This document shows, one piece after another, positions 7,507 through 17,515 of a stretch of DNA of 64,000 nt. The DNA is from Fulvivirga sediminis (lineage in GTDB: Bacteria > Bacteroidota > Bacteroidia > Cytophagales > Cyclobacteriaceae), in the NCBI RefSeq assembly GCF_016757215.1, contig NZ_JAESIY010000015.1, positions 1-64,000 on the forward strand, in the 5' to 3' direction. Position numbers and translations under genes: made by a program. A model generated the notes under the pieces. It was given only the letters and a program-made list of their open reading frames with translations, was not told the DNA's origin and made no database searches. The first letter of the stretch is position 1. Every line of letters starts with the position of its first letter.

Positions 7507-9924
7507 TTGAGGGCACATTATATTTTTATATTCATAACAGGATTTCTACTGTCAGGATGTTTGGGCTCCAAATATCTTAAACCTGATGAAAAACTTCTCT
7601 ACAAACAAAAAATAAAAAGTAGTAACGAGCTAGATAAAGAAGATCTAAATCAGCTATATGCCCAAAAGCCGAACCGACAGTTCCCAATAGTCCCCTTCTC
7701 TCCTTACGTATGGTTCTATTATTACGGTCAAAAAAGATACGATGCCGATAAGTATAAAGCCAAAAGAAATGAGACTAGAATTAAATGGAATAGAAAAATT
7801 GCTCAAGCACAGGCTAAAGAAAAAACCAAAAAAGTAAAAAAGCTCGAACGAAAAAAGCAGAAAAAAATAGCGCGAATTAACAAAACCATTCAAGAAGGCA
7901 ATATCTGGATGCGTTGGGGTGAGCCTATTGCTGTTTATGACTCTTCACTATCCAGGCTTACCATGGACCGATTTAGGCTATATTTATATTCTAAAGGTTT
8001 TTTTCAGGCCACTGTAGACACTACTTTAAGGCTTTATAATGACAAGGTTTCCATAAAATATATTATTGATGAAGGAGAGCCATACACTATTGATAAAATA
8101 ATGCTAGAATCTACCGATGAGGACATTATCCAATTGATCAAAAAGAATAAGGCTGATAGCAAATTAAAAATAGGGGATAATTATGATCAAAGTAAAATTA
8201 GTAGCGAAAGAGAATGGATTGATCAATTATTAAAAGATCATGGATATTTTGATTTTAGTAGGCAGTATGTTGAGTTTAACGTAGATACAGCATATGGCGG
8301 AAATAAAAAAATAGCGATTGAAACAGTTATTAACGAACCTAAGAAAGGCACACACAAAGTTTTCACCGTGGATTCTGTTAATTTCACTACGGATGCCAAT
8401 ACCACTACGACCCCTTCCGACTCGTTAAGAAAATCAGAAACTTACAATGGCACCACATATCGCTTTTATGAGAACCTCTATAATTTCAAAATACTGAATA
8501 GACGGGTTTTCGTAAAAAAAGACAGCGTATACAGCAAAAGCAATACTTTTACCACACAGAGGCAACTGGCCAACCTTGATCATTTCAGATTTATTAATAT
8601 TAATTATGATTCTGCTGATGGTAAGTTAATTGCCAATATTTACACTAGTCCATTGAGCAGATACCAATGGACCAATGAAGTAGGAATAAATGTTACTCAA
8701 GGATTTCCTGGGCCTTTTTACAATTTATCTTTCAAAAAGCGAAACGTATTCAAAGGGTTGGAGATATTAGAGCTAAATGGTAGAGTTGGGATCGAAGGTG
8801 TAGCTCCCGCTACAGAAATTCAGGAAGTATATGCCAGTGTAGAAGCTGGGGTAAACGCCTCTTTAACTTTTCCTCAGTTCGTATTGCCGTTAAGCTCCAA
8901 AGCAAAGGAGAGACTAGGCCGGCTTAACCCTAAAACCAGATTACTTATTGGATACACTTATACGGATAGACCAGAATATGTAAGGGAAAATATCAATATA
9001 TCCAATTCTTATTCATGGCAATCTGAAAAGCAAACGCTATTTAACTTCACCTCTACCGACATCAGTATAATTAACTCAGACCTTAGTCAAAGTTTCAGAG
9101 ATACCCTTTTGGTACTCGCAGATAGAGGAAACCGCCTAATAAACACATTTAGACCTTCTTTTGTAAGTAGCATGAACTTTAGCACCACATGGAATAATAA
9201 TAGCTACGGAATCAACTTTGAGAACTCTTCGTTCTTTCGAATTTACCTGGAAAGTGGTGGTACTAGCCTTAATTTTATAGATCCGGGGCCCATAGAAAGG
9301 CAAGGTTTGGAGTATTATAAATACATCAAACTTAGCATTGATAAACGTAAAATCAATCCTATTAATGAAAATACAACACTCGCCTATAGAATCAATGCTG
9401 GGATAGCAAAGCCTTACAGCGACAACCAGATATTGCCTTATGAAAAATACTTTTTCGCAGGGGGTAGTAATGGCATCAGAGCTTGGCGACCGAGACGTTT
9501 AGGACCAGGGTCCTTTTCATCGATAGACTCCGTTTCTAATCGGGTTACCTATAACTTTGAACAGCCAGGAGAATTGTTAATAGAAGGAAGTATAGAGCTT
9601 AGAAAAAACCTAATAGGTTTTATTGATTACGCTGCATTTATTGACTTTGGAAATATTTGGATGATTCAAAAAGATCCATCAAGACCAGGATCACAGTTTA
9701 AACTAGACAGGTTTTACAAAGAAATAGCTGTAGGTGGCGGCTTGGGTCTACGCTTTGACTTTTCTTTTCTGGTATTAAGGCTAGACGCAGGTATGAAACT
9801 CTACGACCCGGCAAGGCCAGAGGGTAAGCGCTTTATTACCTCTAGTGGATATTATGATGAGCCATTCACTCCTACTGCCGCAGAAGCTGTGGTATTGAAT
9901 ATTGGTATTGGGTATCCATTCTAA
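7507..9924 (+). CDS. tamL: TamL-type outer-membrane assembly lipoprotein (BamA/TamA superfamily)
   Basis: A large Omp85-superfamily protein of 805 residues from the proposed start. It has a lipoprotein signal with lipobox LSGC, then a basic lysine-rich stretch (near 'EKTKKVKKLERKKQKK'), POTRA-like domains, and a C-terminal surface-antigen (D15-like) barrel with the characteristic 'EKYFFAGGSNGIRAWRPRRLGPG' and the final 'GGGLGLRFDFSFLVLRLDAGMKLYDP'. In Bacteroidota, TamL is the lipid-anchored counterpart of TamA. It partners TamB and helps assemble outer-membrane proteins. No tamB is adjacent. Start choice: the first ATG (7456) would put 17 extra residues before the signal and overlap the divergent methyltransferase by 29 bases. 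TTG at 7507 gives a textbook lipoprotein signal of 17 residues, with Cys at position 18. The 3' end overlaps the convergent E1 gene by 4 bases. Confidence 0.85.
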   Translation: MRAHYIFIFITGFLLSGCLGSKYLKPDEKLLYKQKIKSSNELDKEDLNQLYAQKPNRQFPIVPFSPYVWFYYYGQKRYDADKYKAKRNETRIKWNRKIAQAQAKEKTKKVKKLERKKQKKIARINKTIQEGNIWMRWGEPIAVYDSSLSRLTMDRFRLYLYSKGFFQATVDTTLRLYNDKVSIKYIIDEGEPYTIDKIMLESTDEDIIQLIKKNKADSKLKIGDNYDQSKISSEREWIDQLLKDHGYFDFSRQYVEFNVDTAYGGNKKIAIETVINEPKKGTHKVFTVDSVNFTTDANTTTTPSDSLRKSETYNGTTYRFYENLYNFKILNRRVFVKKDSVYSKSNTFTTQRQLANLDHFRFININYDSADGKLIANIYTSPLSRYQWTNEVGINVTQGFPGPFYNLSFKKRNVFKGLEILELNGRVGIEGVAPATEIQEVYASVEAGVNASLTFPQFVLPLSSKAKERLGRLNPKTRLLIGYTYTDRPEYVRENINISNSYSWQSEKQTLFNFTSTDISIINSDLSQSFRDTLLVLADRGNRLINTFRPSFVSSMNFSTTWNNNSYGINFENSSFFRIYLESGGTSLNFIDPGPIERQGLEYYKYIKLSIDKRKINPINENTTLAYRINAGIAKPYSDNQILPYEKYFFAGGSNGIRAWRPRRLGPGSFSSIDSVSNRVTYNFEQPGELLIEGSIELRKNLIGFIDYAAFIDFGNIWMIQKDPSRPGSQFKLDRFYKEIAVGGGLGLRFDFSFLVLRLDAGMKLYDPARPEGKRFITSSGYYDEPFTPTAAEAVVLNIGIGYPF

Positions 9925-12011
9925 TATTCCAAAAGCTCCGCCAGAACTTGCTCTACTTTACTAACATTTGGCAGCATTTGCTTTTCTAGCTCTACATTTA
10001 AAGGGATAGCGGGTAAATTAGCAGCCCCTAATAGCTGTACGGGCGCATCTAGGAATTCGAAACATCTATGACCTATACGTCCAGCTAAAGACTCTGCAAA
10101 TGAATTCATGAGAGGTTCTTCGGTAAGAATAAAAGCCCTATTATGCTTTTTTACCGCAGTATCTATAGCATCCCAATCAATAGGATTTAAAGAGCGCAAA
10201 TCTAAGATTTCAACTCTTCCCTCAAACTTAATTGCTGCTGCTTTGGCCCAGTAAATACCCATTCCATAGGTAATAATAACACAGCTAGGTACTTTTCCTA
10301 TAATGCTGTCATCGCCTGATAACTCCTGCCTGGCTTTTCCTAAAGGTATGATATAATCTACTGAAGGCTCTATTGTTTTAGCCTCCTTGGTACCTGGCAC
10401 CTTAGACCAGTAAAGACCCTTATGCTCCAGCATTACCACAGGGTTAGGGTCATAAAATGCGGCCTTCATCAAGCCTTTCATATCTGCAGCATTAGAAGGG
10501 TATATTACTTTTATTCCTCTTATACTTAACAGTACCGACTCTATGCTGCCAGAATGATAAGGCCCTCCACCTCCGTAAGCTCCGATAGGCACCCTTATTA
10601 AGGATTGTATGGGAAACTTACCTGCCGACAAATAACAGCTCTTAGAAAGCTCCTCTACGAGCTGATTAATCCCTGGCCAAATGTAATCCGCGAACTGCAC
10701 CTCCACTATAGGCTTAGCACCAACCGCCGACATACCTGCTGTAGATCCAATTATATATGCCTCTTGAATTGGCGTATTAAACACTCTATGACTACCATAT
10801 TTTTGGGCCAATGTAGCTGCCTCTCTAAAAACTCCTCCTAATGTACCCCCTACATCCTGACCATAAAAAAGAGCCTCCGGATGACTCTTTAAAATTTCTT
10901 CTATAGCATGTAAAGCAGCGTCTACCATTACCACTTTATCAGCCCTCTCTGGCATACGCTCTCCACTTTCCTTTGTAATTTCCGTTGGAGCAAACTCATG
11001 CATACTGTATGTTTTCACATCTGGGTCATCCGCTTGCAATGCTCTTTGATAGTCGTTAGCTACCACTTCCTTAGCTTCTTCCTCTATCCTGTCCAGTTCG
11101 GATAAAGAAATTCCGTTATCAACTAAATAAGCTTTCAGCTTAGGCAAAGGATCATTTTTTGCGTGTTTTTTTAAATCCTCATCTCCTCTATACCACTCTT
11201 TTCTAACTCCGGAGGTATGATGCCCTAGCAAAGGACATTTGGCATGAACTAAAAGGGGGCCCTGCCTTTCTCTTACGTAAGAAAATGCTTTTTGAATACC
11301 TAAATATGAATTTACAAAATCAGCTCCATCTACTCTAAGTCGCTCCATATGCTTAAAGCCCGACGCATAATCATAAGCATCCATATTCCTCATTTCCTTG
11401 CCTGTAGCTGAAATACCCCAATCATTATCCTGAACAAGATAAACGATAGGTAGCTTTTTCAAGACTGCCATTTGCCATGCTTCAGCCACTTCTCCTTCCG
11501 TAACTGCCCCATCGCCAAGAGAACATAAAACCAAAGGCTTATTTTCATCACTTCCCTTTACCTGCTCCAAGTATTGGATACCCTGAGCCATGCCCGTAGC
11601 CGGAATCGCCTGCATACCCGTAGCCGAACTTTGATGAGGAATAATAGGAAAACCTTCCCTTTTTAAAGATGGATGCGAATAATAAGTTCTTCCTTGTGAA
11701 AATGGATCGTCAGCCTTAGCCAATAGTTGTAACATTAATTCATATGGCTGAATTCCTATTCCTAAAAGAATCGATTCATCCCTATAATATAATGAAGCAT
11801 AATCATGCGCTGTAAGCTGAAAGCCTACCGCTAACTGAATGGCTTCATGCCCTCTGGAAGTACTATGCACATATTTACCACACACTTCTCGGTTTTCATC
11901 ATATGTCTCTGCCATTCTTTTGGAAGTACACATGAGTTTGAAGGCTTTAAGTAAAACTTTTTTGTTAATTATAGGCTTATCCTGAGTCATTAAAGATTTG
12001 GTTGAAGGCAT
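9921..12011 (-). CDS. fused alpha-beta E1 component of a 2-oxoacid dehydrogenase (thiamine diphosphate dependent)
   Basis: A 696-residue protein joining both E1 subunits. Residues about 15-350 are the alpha part. They contain the thiamine-diphosphate motif, starting at 'LGDGAVTEGEVAEAW' and ending at 'VQDNDWGIS', and the phosphorylation-loop-like 'HTSGVRKEWYRGDEDLKKH'. Residues about 360-696 are the beta part, with 'FYGQDVGGTLGGVFREAATL', 'NTPIQEAYIIGSTAGMSAVG' and 'VEVQFADYIWPGINQLVEELS'. E1 decarboxylates a 2-oxoacid and passes the acyl group to the lipoyl arm of E2. Such fused forms are frequent in Bacteroidota and are usually annotated as branched-chain 2-oxoacid (2-oxoisovalerate) dehydrogenase. 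Substrate identity is family inference. E2 and E3 are not adjacent. It is divergent from hemF. Confidence 0.88.
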   Translation of the reverse strand: MPSTKSLMTQDKPIINKKVLLKAFKLMCTSKRMAETYDENREVCGKYVHSTSRGHEAIQLAVGFQLTAHDYASLYYRDESILLGIGIQPYELMLQLLAKADDPFSQGRTYYSHPSLKREGFPIIPHQSSATGMQAIPATGMAQGIQYLEQVKGSDENKPLVLCSLGDGAVTEGEVAEAWQMAVLKKLPIVYLVQDNDWGISATGKEMRNMDAYDYASGFKHMERLRVDGADFVNSYLGIQKAFSYVRERQGPLLVHAKCPLLGHHTSGVRKEWYRGDEDLKKHAKNDPLPKLKAYLVDNGISLSELDRIEEEAKEVVANDYQRALQADDPDVKTYSMHEFAPTEITKESGERMPERADKVVMVDAALHAIEEILKSHPEALFYGQDVGGTLGGVFREAATLAQKYGSHRVFNTPIQEAYIIGSTAGMSAVGAKPIVEVQFADYIWPGINQLVEELSKSCYLSAGKFPIQSLIRVPIGAYGGGGPYHSGSIESVLLSIRGIKVIYPSNAADMKGLMKAAFYDPNPVVMLEHKGLYWSKVPGTKEAKTIEPSVDYIIPLGKARQELSGDDSIIGKVPSCVIITYGMGIYWAKAAAIKFEGRVEILDLRSLNPIDWDAIDTAVKKHNRAFILTEEPLMNSFAESLAGRIGHRCFEFLDAPVQLLGAANLPAIPLNVELEKQMLPNVSKVEQVLAELLEY

Positions 12012-12150
12012 AGGTTTTTCTTTTATTTGCTCAAGCTAACGACTGTTCGCTATATCTCTAATTTACGAAATTCGCAAAGAACATAGGCCTCTTTAGTATT
12101 TTTTACAATTATCAAGTCAAAAAAATCCTGAGTACTATTATAGAATTTAA

Positions 12151-12158
12151 TAGTTTTG
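12151..12158 (+). promoter_or_regulatory. -7 box immediately before hemF
   Basis: TAGTTTTG matches TAnnTTTG but lies only 4 bases before the hemF ATG at 12163, so transcription from it would give a leaderless or nearly leaderless mRNA. No clear -33 TTG is seen at the right distance, so an upstream promoter is also possible. Confidence 0.35.
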
Positions 12159-12162
12159 CCCT

Positions 12163-13065
12163 ATGAGTATTACCAAAACAGACATTTCGGAGTGGTTTAA
12201 ACTATTACAGGATGAAATCTGTAGTGCATTAGAAAAAACTGATGGCAAGGCACAGTTCCAAGAAGACCTCTGGGAAAGGCCCGGCGGCGGCGGAGGCAGA
12301 ACTAGAGTAATCACAGAAGGTAATGTTTTAGAAAAGGGTGGTGTTAACTTCTCTGCGGTTGAAGGCACTACACCGGTAAACATACTTCAGGCCTTAGAAC
12401 TTGAAGAATGTGATTTCTTCGCCACAGGAGTTTCTATTGTCATGCACCCAAGTAATCCATGGGTACCTATCATACACATGAATGTACGATACTTTGAAAT
12501 GAGCAATGGAGTTTGGTGGTTTGGTGGCGGTATAGATCTGACCCCTCACTACATTGATAAAAAAGAAGCATTCTATTTCCATCAATCTATAAAATCAGCA
12601 TGCGATCACCACAACAGTGATTTTTATCCTAGATTTAAAACCTGGGCTGACGAATATTTCTATTTAAAGCATAGAAAAGAAACTAGAGGTGTTGGCGGTA
12701 TATTTTTCGACAGGCTTGGTGAAAGTGAAGGCACTAAAGAGGACCTTTTTGCTTTTGTTCAGGAAGTAGGTAAAAGCTTTGCTCCTATCTATGTTCATTA
12801 TATGAACCAAAACAGGAATAAGCCCTTTACTGAGCTAGAAAAAAACTGGCAAATGCTACGCAGAGGTCGTTATGTAGAGTTTAATTTGGTTTGGGATAAA
12901 GGAACAAAATTTGGACTTGACACTGACGGCCGAACAGAGTCTATACTTATGAGCTTACCGCCGCAAGCTAATTGGGTATATGACTTTCAACCTCAGGAGG
13001 GTAGCAAAGAAAGTGAGACTCTCAAATTATTGAAGAAAAATATTGATTGGATAAATCAAAAATAA
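12163..13065 (+). CDS. hemF: oxygen-dependent coproporphyrinogen-III oxidase
   Basis: A 300-residue HemF. Recognisable family blocks are 'WERPGGGGGRTRVI', 'GVSIVMHPSNPWVPIIHMNVRYFEM', 'WWFGGGIDLTPHYI', 'RFKTWADEYFYLKHRKETRGVGGIFFDRL' and the C-terminal 'RRGRYVEFNLVWDKGTKFGL'. The enzyme decarboxylates two propionate side chains of coproporphyrinogen III to vinyl groups, using molecular oxygen, in haem synthesis. This indicates an organism that can make haem aerobically. The length and all conserved His/Arg blocks are intact. No alternative downstream Met exists before the core domain, so the start at 12163 is firm. The next gene follows after 29 bases. Confidence 0.97.
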   Translation: MSITKTDISEWFKLLQDEICSALEKTDGKAQFQEDLWERPGGGGGRTRVITEGNVLEKGGVNFSAVEGTTPVNILQALELEECDFFATGVSIVMHPSNPWVPIIHMNVRYFEMSNGVWWFGGGIDLTPHYIDKKEAFYFHQSIKSACDHHNSDFYPRFKTWADEYFYLKHRKETRGVGGIFFDRLGESEGTKEDLFAFVQEVGKSFAPIYVHYMNQNRNKPFTELEKNWQMLRRGRYVEFNLVWDKGTKFGLDTDGRTESILMSLPPQANWVYDFQPQEGSKESETLKLLKKNIDWINQK

Positions 13066-13094
13066 ACTCTACCGTTAAACTTTAAAGACGCTTT

Positions 13095-13673
13095 ATGTTA
13101 GATTGGTTAATCAAGCTTGATCAGGAAATATTCTTTTTTCTAAACGGACTACACCGAGACTGGCTAGATCAGGTAATGTTCTGGATATCTGATAAATATG
13201 TTTGGTTCCCCTTCTACGCTGTGCTTGCGGGGTTCATTATTAAAAAATACAAATGGCACTCCATTATTTGGCTTATCGGCCTAGGTTTGGCCATAGCAGC
13301 TGCTGATCAGATATGCTCAGGTTTTATGAAGCCATACTTTGCCAGACCAAGGCCCTCCAGAGATCCCCAATTCGAAGGGCTGGTGTATATTATCAATGGA
13401 TACACTGGAGGCCACTATGGCTTTGCCTCTTCTCACTCAGGAAACGCCTTCTCTTTGGCTGCCTTTGTCTATTTTCTATTCAGAAATGAATACAAATGGA
13501 TCTGGACTATTTTCGTTTGGGCCTTAGTGGTAGCATACAGCAGAATTTATCTGGGAGTACACTACCCTGGGGACATTTTAGTGGGTGGACTTATAGGGCT
13601 AATTGCTGGCTATTTATTTTACCTGTTAGCCGCTTACGTTTATAACAATAAATTTAAATCTGTCCAGACTTAG
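13095..13673 (+). CDS. PAP2-family membrane phosphatase
   Basis: A 192-residue integral membrane protein with about five hydrophobic segments and the three signature motifs of type 2 phosphatidic acid phosphatases: 'KPYFARPRPSRDP' (KX6RP), 'ASSHSGNAF' (SXXH block) and 'SRIYLGVHYPGD' (SRX5HX3D). Family members dephosphorylate lipid phosphates, including undecaprenyl diphosphate, which recycles the peptidoglycan carrier. Which lipid is used here cannot be told. It lies 29 bases after hemF and its 3' end overlaps the convergent riboflavin synthase gene by 20 bases. An overlapping plus-strand frame at 13339-13527 is a shadow. Confidence 0.85.
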   Translation: MLDWLIKLDQEIFFFLNGLHRDWLDQVMFWISDKYVWFPFYAVLAGFIIKKYKWHSIIWLIGLGLAIAAADQICSGFMKPYFARPRPSRDPQFEGLVYIINGYTGGHYGFASSHSGNAFSLAAFVYFLFRNEYKWIWTIFVWALVVAYSRIYLGVHYPGDILVGGLIGLIAGYLFYLLAAYVYNNKFKSVQT

Positions 13674-14250
13674 CGAGAAGCTTCTGAACATATTTACCGA
13701 TTATATCAAACTCAAGGTTAACAGAACTCCCAACCTCTAAATGTTTCATATTAGTATGCTCATAAGTATACGGAATAATAGCAACGCTAAATTCCGTGTC
13801 TTTTGAGTTGAAACAGGTCAAACTAATTCCGTTAATGGTAATTGATCCTTTTTCTACCGTAAAGTACTCTTTGGAGAGATTATGTTCTATGGTAAAAAGC
13901 CAGCTTCCACCCTCTTCTTTGATGCTTTTAACCACGCCAGTCATATCGACATGACCTTGTACAATGTGTCCATCAAATCGCCCATTATTAATCATACAGC
14001 GCTCCAAATTCACAAGGTTCCCGGCCTTTAAATCACCAAGGCTAGTTTTAGTCATCGTCTCATGGATGGCAGTAACAAAATGGCTATCTCCATCTACGTC
14101 AGTCACAGTAAGACAAACCCCATTGTGAGACACACTTTGATCTATTTTTAATTCGGAAGATATAGAACTTTCTATTTCAAAATGTCTATTCTCCCCTTCT
14201 GTCTGGATAGATTTCACCATACCCAAACTCTCTATAATTCCGGTAAACAT
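13654..14250 (-). CDS. ribE: riboflavin synthase, alpha subunit
   Basis: A 198-residue protein starting with the family's diagnostic 'MFTGIIESLGMV'. It shows the expected internal duplication of two lumazine-binding barrels: repeat 1 has 'SVSHNGVCLTVTDVD' and 'MTKTSLGDLKAGNLVNLERCM', and repeat 2 has 'GSITINGISLTCFNS' and 'HTNMKHLEVGSSVNLEFDIIGKYVQKLL'. The enzyme dismutates two 6,7-dimethyl-8-ribityllumazine molecules to riboflavin. Both halves are intact. It lies 83 bases downstream of the MFS exporter on the same strand and may share its transcript. No FMN riboswitch is visible in the short gap. Confidence 0.95.
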   Translation of the reverse strand: MFTGIIESLGMVKSIQTEGENRHFEIESSISSELKIDQSVSHNGVCLTVTDVDGDSHFVTAIHETMTKTSLGDLKAGNLVNLERCMINNGRFDGHIVQGHVDMTGVVKSIKEEGGSWLFTIEHNLSKEYFTVEKGSITINGISLTCFNSKDTEFSVAIIPYTYEHTNMKHLEVGSSVNLEFDIIGKYVQKLLAKSGQI

Positions 14251-14333
14251 ATGCTATTTATTAATTTACTGTAAAAGTAATTAAACCATACAGGCTAAAA
14301 AACTAATTGTACTAATACAGTTTCTCCCTCAAA

Positions 14334-15557
14334 TCATTGACTATAAGAATCAGACAACTTCTCACGTTTAATTCTTCGCTTCTTTCTATCTCCTACCTGC
14401 AATATGATCAAGCCTCCGGCGGCACATAGAGCCATTACTAACACCATAGGTAAAGTTGTTCCATTATGCAGCACGCTTACAAGAGCAGTAACCAGACCTC
14501 CGAGCCCCATTCTGATGGCTCCCATCAAAGCACTGGCACTTCCTGCATTCTTGGAAAAAGGTGCCAATGTTAATGCTGAGGCATTGGGATTAGAAAGCCC
14601 ATGCCCAGTAAGAAATATAAAAAGTAGCCCTATCAATGCATACATACTCAACATACCAAACATCACCCCTCCTACCATGAGCACACCTGTAACTACCTGA
14701 TAGCTAATGGCAACTTTCATAACCTGCTTATTACTATAATATTTAAGCAAAATATGATTGAGCTGAGTGGAACCTATCATAGCAAAAGCGAGAATCGCGA
14801 ATATCCACCCATACTGCTTCTCTGTAACCTGATAGATATTCATAAAAACATCTGAAGAACCAGCTATGTAAGCGAAAGGGGCCGATGTGGCTATTCCTCC
14901 TGCAAAAGCATATACTGCAAACTGTTTATCACTCAACACCGTCCAATAAGCTTTTACCACAGCCTTGGGTTTTAAAGACAGCGTCCTATCTGCAAGCTGG
15001 CCCTCTGGCAGCGCAAAGAATGCTGCCACCAAAATAAAAGCAGTTATAGCTCCTAAAACCAAAAACACAGAATGCCATCCATAAGATGCAACCATATAGC
15101 CTCCCAAGGTAGGGGCAATCATAGGTGATATAGCTATCACCAATACTAATAAGGAAAATGCCTGTGCCGTTTTCTCCACAGGAAACAAATCTCTAACCAA
15201 CGCCTGAGCAGCCACCATACCTGCGCAGCCACCTACCGCCTGTATTAATCTCATAAATATAAGTTGCTCCACAGAATTAGTGTAAGCACAACCTATTGAA
15301 GCAATTACATAAATCAGTAAACCAATATACAATGGCCTTTTTCTTCCGAACCGGTCAAGCAAAGGCCCATAAAGTAATTGCCCAAGTGAAATTCCTATGA
15401 AGTAGCTGGTTAATGACAACTGTACTTTATCGATAGTTGAGTTTAAGTCTTTCGCTATAGACGGAAAGCCAGGCAAATACATATCAATAGAAAAAGGGCT
15501 TATGGTAGACAGAAGTCCTAAAATTAAAATCAATATAAAATATTGCGATTTTGTCAT
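14334..15557 (-). CDS. MFS multidrug exporter, Bcr/CflA type
   Basis: A 407-residue transporter with about twelve hydrophobic helices. The N-terminal 'PFSIDMYLPGFPSIAKDL' is typical of the Bcr/CflA drug-resistance subfamily. The loop after helix 2 carries the MFS motif A, 'GPLLDRFGRKRPLYIG', and helix 4 has 'RLIQAVGGCAGMVAAQALVRDLF'. Members export drugs such as bicyclomycin, or metabolites, by proton antiport. The substrate here is unknown. The gene is divergent from cysS with 215 bases between them and precedes riboflavin synthase in the same direction. A riboflavin-related export role would be speculation. Confidence 0.88.
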   Translation of the reverse strand: MTKSQYFILILILGLLSTISPFSIDMYLPGFPSIAKDLNSTIDKVQLSLTSYFIGISLGQLLYGPLLDRFGRKRPLYIGLLIYVIASIGCAYTNSVEQLIFMRLIQAVGGCAGMVAAQALVRDLFPVEKTAQAFSLLVLVIAISPMIAPTLGGYMVASYGWHSVFLVLGAITAFILVAAFFALPEGQLADRTLSLKPKAVVKAYWTVLSDKQFAVYAFAGGIATSAPFAYIAGSSDVFMNIYQVTEKQYGWIFAILAFAMIGSTQLNHILLKYYSNKQVMKVAISYQVVTGVLMVGGVMFGMLSMYALIGLLFIFLTGHGLSNPNASALTLAPFSKNAGSASALMGAIRMGLGGLVTALVSVLHNGTTLPMVLVMALCAAGGLIILQVGDRKKRRIKREKLSDSYSQ

Positions 15558-15736
15558 ATCCAGATTTACTTAAGCCTAAGTGTACCAAAAACACTAAGCT
15601 TTTAAATGATTAAACCCTCTATAACGTAACCATGCATAATTAGTTTAACATTTCTAATTTATTTGCATTCTTTTTCTGTACCGATCATTTATTATGAAAG
15701 AAAGTAGAAAATGCTCATTATTTCGCGAAATGCTCT

Positions 15737-15744
15737 TAATTTTG
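15737..15744 (+). promoter_or_regulatory. -7 box of cysS
   Basis: TAATTTTG matches TAnnTTTG and lies 28 bases before the cysS ATG. Just upstream, the segment AAATGCTC occurs twice (15709 and 15729 regions), each followed by an AT-rich run, but no clear -33 TTG is present. Confidence 0.4.
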
Positions 15745-15772
15745 CAGCCTTATAGAATAACCAGAAACATAC

Positions 15773-17272
15773 ATGTCATTAAAAGAAAAGTACCCCATTG
15801 CCCTGTACAACACTTTAAGTGGTAAAAAAGAAACCTTTGTGCCTTTGAATAAAGAGAGTGTAGGCATGTATGTATGTGGACCCACTGTGTATAGTGATGT
15901 TCATTTGGGCAACATTCGTACTTTTCTAAGCTTTGACATAGTGTACAGATACCTCATGTACATAGGTTACAAAGTGCGATATGTTAGAAACATAACCGAT
16001 GTAGGTCACCTGGAAAATGATGCAGATGAAGGCGAAGATAAGATCGCAAAAAAAGCACGTATAGAACAGCTAGAACCTATGGAATTGGTTCAAAAATACA
16101 CTTCAGGCTTTCATCAGGTGCTTGATCAATTTAATATTTTACCTGTAAGCATAGAGCCTTCCGCTACTGGTCATATCGTAGAACAGATTGAAATGGTGAA
16201 AGAACTCATAGCCAATGGCTGGGCTTATGAAGTAAATGGCTCCGTATATTTTGATGTATCTAAATACGACAAGTCTCATTCTTATGGCAAGCTTTCCAAA
16301 AGAAAAATTGAAGATCTCATGGATAGTGGCCGAACGCTAGACAGTCAAGATGAAAAAAGAAACAAAATAGATTTCGCTATTTGGAAAAAAGCGTCTGATA
16401 GTCACATTATGAGGTGGAATTCTCCTTGGGGCGAAGGCTTCCCCGGTTGGCACTTGGAATGCACCGTAATGAGCACCAAATATTTAGGAGAACAATTTGA
16501 CATCCACGGTGGTGGTATGGACCTCGTTTTTCCTCACCACGAATGTGAAATAGCTCAGTCTGTAGGAGCCACAGGTAAAGATCCCGTGAGCTATTGGATG
16601 CATGCCAATATGCTTACCGTAAACGGACAAAAAATGAGTAAGTCTTTAGGCAATTCATTTTTACCTTCAGAACTTTTCGCAGGAGATCACAAGCTTTTAG
16701 ACAGAGGTTTTAGTCCTATGGTAGTTCGGTTTTTCATGCTACAATCTCATTACTCTAGCACGTTAGACTTCTCCAATGAAGCTCTTATTGCAGCAGAAAA
16801 AGGCTATAAAAGGTTAATGGAAGGTTTGAAAGTATCTAAAAACCTCACTTATAGCAAAGGACAGATTAATCAAGAGCTAGAAGATTCTGTAAACTCACTT
16901 ATAGATGGCCTGTTTCAAAATATGGGAGATGATTTCAATACCGCAAAAACATTAGCTGTATTGTTTGAGATCACTACGCTCATGAATAACTTCAAAGTAG
17001 GTAATCACAATACTGGTGACATCAAAGAAGAAACTTTCAATAACCTTATCAAACATTATCAAGGGGTTATTTTGCAAGTACTAGGCTTAAACGAAGAAGT
17101 AGAAAGCAACAATAACTTGGCGAATGGGGTTATAGAACTGCTTATTAATTTAAGGTCAGATGCGAAATCAGCTAAGAATTATGCCTTATCTGATAAAATA
17201 AGGGATGATTTAAAAGCACTTGGTGTTACCCTAAAAGATGGAAAAGAAGGCACTGAATTTTCAATTGATTAA
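15773..17272 (+). CDS. cysS: cysteine-tRNA ligase
   Basis: A 499-residue class I aminoacyl-tRNA synthetase. Visible signatures are '[24 protein letters not shown]' (zinc-ligand Cys and the HIGH-equivalent HLGN), '[20 protein letters not shown]' (zinc-ligand Cys), '[21 protein letters not shown]', and KMSKS as '[11 protein letters not shown]'. The C-terminal helical region binds the tRNA anticodon stem. It charges tRNA-Cys for translation. Length and catalytic blocks are normal. yidD follows after 6 bases and is probably in the same transcript. Confidence 0.98.
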   Translation: MSLKEKYPIALYNTLSGKKETFVPLNKESVGMYVCGPTVYSDVHLGNIRTFLSFDIVYRYLMYIGYKVRYVRNITDVGHLENDADEGEDKIAKKARIEQLEPMELVQKYTSGFHQVLDQFNILPVSIEPSATGHIVEQIEMVKELIANGWAYEVNGSVYFDVSKYDKSHSYGKLSKRKIEDLMDSGRTLDSQDEKRNKIDFAIWKKASDSHIMRWNSPWGEGFPGWHLECTVMSTKYLGEQFDIHGGGMDLVFPHHECEIAQSVGATGKDPVSYWMHANMLTVNGQKMSKSLGNSFLPSELFAGDHKLLDRGFSPMVVRFFMLQSHYSSTLDFSNEALIAAEKGYKRLMEGLKVSKNLTYSKGQINQELEDSVNSLIDGLFQNMGDDFNTAKTLAVLFEITTLMNNFKVGNHNTGDIKEETFNNLIKHYQGVILQVLGLNEEVESNNNLANGVIELLINLRSDAKSAKNYALSDKIRDDLKALGVTLKDGKEGTEFSID

Positions 17273-17278
17273 TAAGCC

Positions 17279-17515
17279 ATGATAAACCTGCTGAAGATAT
17301 TATTTATCATTCCGGTAAGGTTTTATCAGCTCGCCATAAGCCCGCTTTTGGGTCAAAATTGCAGACACACCCCCACTTGCTCACAATACACCATTGAAGC
17401 AATAAAAGAGTGGGGGCCTTTTAAAGGAACCTGGCTGGGTATGAAACGTATTTCCAGATGCCACCCCTGGGGCACTAGCGGATATGATCCTGTACCTAAA
17501 AAAGACCAAAAATAA
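17279..17515 (+). CDS. yidD: membrane protein insertion efficiency factor YidD
   Basis: A 78-residue protein of the YidD family, recognised by '[35 protein letters not shown]' and the C-terminal '[17 protein letters not shown]'. The family has three conserved Cys residues and an amphipathic N-terminal helix that associates with the inner membrane, and it aids YidC-dependent protein insertion. In many bacteria the gene lies with rnpA and yidC. Here it is instead 6 bases after cysS, and no yidC is in the window. Confidence 0.93.
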   Translation: MINLLKILFIIPVRFYQLAISPLLGQNCRHTPTCSQYTIEAIKEWGPFKGTWLGMKRISRCHPWGTSGYDPVPKKDQK

